DNA from: Streptosporangiaceae bacterium
GTDB lineage: Bacteria; Actinomycetota; Actinomycetes; Streptosporangiales; Streptosporangiaceae
Assembly (NCBI GenBank): GCA_030039095.1
Contig: JASHQP010000795.1
Location: 1 to 6,853 of the forward strand
Direction: 5' to 3'
Length of the DNA: 6,853 nucleotides
Positions 5,271 to 6,853 of this stretch are shown here, one piece after another; within the stretch, counting starts at the first letter, position 1, and each line of letters opens with the position of its first letter. The translations under genes were made by a program, and so were the position numbers. The notes beneath the pieces are model-generated. The model ran no database searches, had not been told where the DNA came from, and was given only the letters and a program-made list of their open reading frames with translations.

Positions 5271-6143
5271 ATGAGCTTCTGGCTGAGTCAGCTCACCCTG
5301 GTGGGCGTCTATATCGTCCTGGTGTGCAGCTATGACCTGGTGGCGGGCCGGGCGGGGCTGTTGTCCCTGGGGCACGCGGCGCTGTTCGGCGTGGGCGCGT
5401 ACGCAACGGCGCTGGTCATGCTGCACGCGAATTTCACCGACATTCTCGGCCTGATACCGATCGCCGCTATTGCCGCCGCGGTCCTCTCGGTGCCGATCGC
5501 CGCGCTGTCGCTGCGGGTGCGCGAGGAATACTTCGCGGTGACTTCTCTGGGATTCGCCGTCGCGTTCATCGCGGCGCTGAACAACCTGAGTTTCCTCGGG
5601 CTTTCCGAGGGCCTGGTGGGAATCCCCACGGCCACTCTCGGCCCGGTTCAGCTGGTTGCGCCGCAGACGGTGGCGATATTCACGCTGTGCGTGGCCGCCT
5701 GCGTGCTCGCCGCGACGCTCTGGCTGGTGCGCAGCCGCTGGGGACTGAATCTCGAAGCCGTGCGCGACAGCGAAAACGGCGCCGTGAGCTTCGGCATCAA
5801 CCCGGTCGCCATGCGCACGTCCGCGGTCATGGTCGCCGGTGCGGGCGCGGGAATAGCGGGCGCCCTGTATGTGGTCTACGCCGAGTTCGTCTCGCCGGAC
5901 ACCTTTGACCTGCCGACCCTCGCGCTGATCGTGGCGATGCTCGGCCTCGGCCAGACGATCGGGAAGATCGGCTACGTGGTGGGGCCGGCGCTGCTGGTCG
6001 GGGTCTCGGCCGCGCTGGAATACCTGCACCTCGTATCGCTGACCATTCTTGGCCCGGTTGACCAGATAATCTACGGCCTGGTCATGGTTTTTGCGATCAT
6101 GTTCATTCCGCGCAGGGCAGCACGGGAGGCGAATCAGTCATGA
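5271..6143 (+). CDS. LivM-type permease subunit of branched-chain/amide ABC transporter
   Basis: This 290-residue membrane protein is the second channel subunit. Hallmarks are AGLLSLGHAALFGVGAYAT (28-46), LRVREEYFAVTSLGFA (81-96), the coupling loop around SRWGLNLEAVRDSENG (155-170) and FGINP (174-178), and MVAGAGAGIAGALY (187-200) followed by SPDTFD. About eight to nine hydrophobic segments are present. The family's usual GGxGTxxGP segment reads LGLGQTIGKIGYVVGP (224-239). The ATG directly abuts the preceding TGA (no spacer) and has no clear ribosome binding site, so translation probably depends on re-initiation. Third-position A/T is more frequent here than in the genes before it. Its position last among the transporter genes is unusual, since livM normally follows livH. 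Confidence 0.9.
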   Translation: MSFWLSQLTLVGVYIVLVCSYDLVAGRAGLLSLGHAALFGVGAYATALVMLHANFTDILGLIPIAAIAAAVLSVPIAALSLRVREEYFAVTSLGFAVAFIAALNNLSFLGLSEGLVGIPTATLGPVQLVAPQTVAIFTLCVAACVLAATLWLVRSRWGLNLEAVRDSENGAVSFGINPVAMRTSAVMVAGAGAGIAGALYVVYAEFVSPDTFDLPTLALIVAMLGLGQTIGKIGYVVGPALLVGVSAALEYLHLVSLTILGPVDQIIYGLVMVFAIMFIPRRAAREANQS

Positions 6144-6853
6144 CCATCGCGCAGCGCGGCCTGGGCGCGGAATACGAACAGCCGAGAACGAAGACGGACG
6201 CCGCCTACCACGCCCTGCGGCAGGCAATCGTCACCGGGGAGATCGGGCCGAATGAGCCGCTGGACGAGAACGTCCTGCAGCAGCGCTACCAGTTCGGGCG
6301 CACGCCGCTGCGGGAGGCACTCAAGCGCCTGGCCCGCGAGCAGTTCGTCACCTGGCCGGTTCATTCGACACCGTATGTGCGCGGGGTGTCGGCCGACGAG
6401 CTGACAAACCTTTACCAGACCCGGATCATCCTCGAAGAACCCGCCAGCCGGATTGCGGCGGCTGCCATTACGGACGCCCAGCTAGACCGCCTCGACGAGA
6501 TTTCCGTGCGGATCGAGGAGCAGATCGCCGACGGCGAGATCTACCTGGCGGTCGAGTCCGACCATGCGCTGCACCTCGCGATCGCCCAGATCAGCGGCAA
6601 CCGCTTCCTGGCCGAGGCGGTCAGCAATCTCAACTGCGGCTCGCTGCGGCTCTGGTACACCGCACACGAGCGGCTGCACGACCAGACACAGACTCCGCGG
6701 CACAGCCACCTCATCGAGGCATTGCGCGGCCGCGACCCCGAGCGCGCGGCCGAGGAGACCCGCAGGCACATCCTGCGCTCGCACCAGCGCCAGATCGCCC
6801 TGCAGGCGCAGAGCGCGGTCGCCCCGCTCGCCGCGACCGCGATCCTGGCACCG
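6140..6853 (+). CDS. GntR-family transcriptional regulator, FCD (FadR C-terminal) subfamily, 3'-truncated by window
   Basis: The frame stays open from the ATG at 6140 to the window edge, 238 residues without a stop, so only the last few residues should be missing. Residues about 20-80 form a winged helix-turn-helix; the recognition helix is FGRTPLREALKRL (52-64), matching the GntR pattern SRTPVREALRRL. The FCD ligand domain begins near LYQTRIILEEPASRIAA (91-107). Its likely metal ligands are all present: Asp141 and His145 in DHALH, His188 and His210, together with the conserved SGN (152-154). FCD regulators bind small carboxylates or amino-acid-like effectors at this site and usually repress nearby catabolic operons. 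The start overlaps the permease stop (ATGA, 6140-6143) and is preceded by GGGAGG at 6124-6129, so the regulator is probably co-transcribed with the operon it controls. Confidence 0.88.
   Translation, partial: MTIAQRGLGAEYEQPRTKTDAAYHALRQAIVTGEIGPNEPLDENVLQQRYQFGRTPLREALKRLAREQFVTWPVHSTPYVRGVSADELTNLYQTRIILEEPASRIAAAAITDAQLDRLDEISVRIEEQIADGEIYLAVESDHALHLAIAQISGNRFLAEAVSNLNCGSLRLWYTAHERLHDQTQTPRHSHLIEALRGRDPERAAEETRRHILRSHQRQIALQAQSAVAPLAATAILAP

Overview
The window is high-GC DNA with strong G/C bias at third codon positions, GTG/TTG-capable starts and tightly overlapping genes. This fits an Actinomycetota genome (Streptomyces, Streptosporangiaceae or a similar soil actinomycete); the genus cannot be told from sequence alone.

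Layout. Bases 1 to about 198 are the right end of an IS21-family insertion sequence: the last 30 codons of the helper ATPase IstB, then a terminal zone with three 23-bp-spaced repeats and a perfect 13-bp hairpin. Bases 199-386 are non-coding. They hold two copies of a palindromic motif 30 bp apart, a candidate operator pair, and a good sigma-70-type promoter (TTGCTT, 17 bp, TATAGT). From 417 to the right edge, seven genes on the + strand form one compact operon: a lipoprotein solute-binding protein, a LivH-type permease, a metal-dependent amidohydrolase, a LivG-type ATPase, a LivF-type ATPase, a LivM-type permease, and a GntR/FCD-family regulator that runs off the end. Apart from a 30-bp gap after the binding-protein gene, the junctions are ATGA or TTGA overlaps or directly abutting stop/start codons, so the genes are almost certainly co-transcribed and translationally coupled.

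How it may work. The binding protein captures a small amino-acid-like or amide solute outside the membrane. The LivH/LivM pair carries it in, driven by LivG/LivF. The cytoplasmic amidohydrolase, encoded inside the transporter genes, probably hydrolyses an amide, peptide or lactam bond in the imported compound. The FCD regulator probably senses the substrate or product and controls the operon, perhaps through the paired palindromes. This reads as a dedicated uptake-and-hydrolysis catabolic cassette, not a housekeeping leucine/isoleucine/valine transporter. The substrate is unknown.

Novelty. Every protein family here is known. What deserves attention is the arrangement (hydrolase between LivH and LivG, LivM last, regulator at the distal end), the unusually compact and motif-divergent ATPases, the operator-like pair, and an IS21 end sitting about 140 bp upstream of the operon promoter. 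I see no RNA genes and no CRISPR array.
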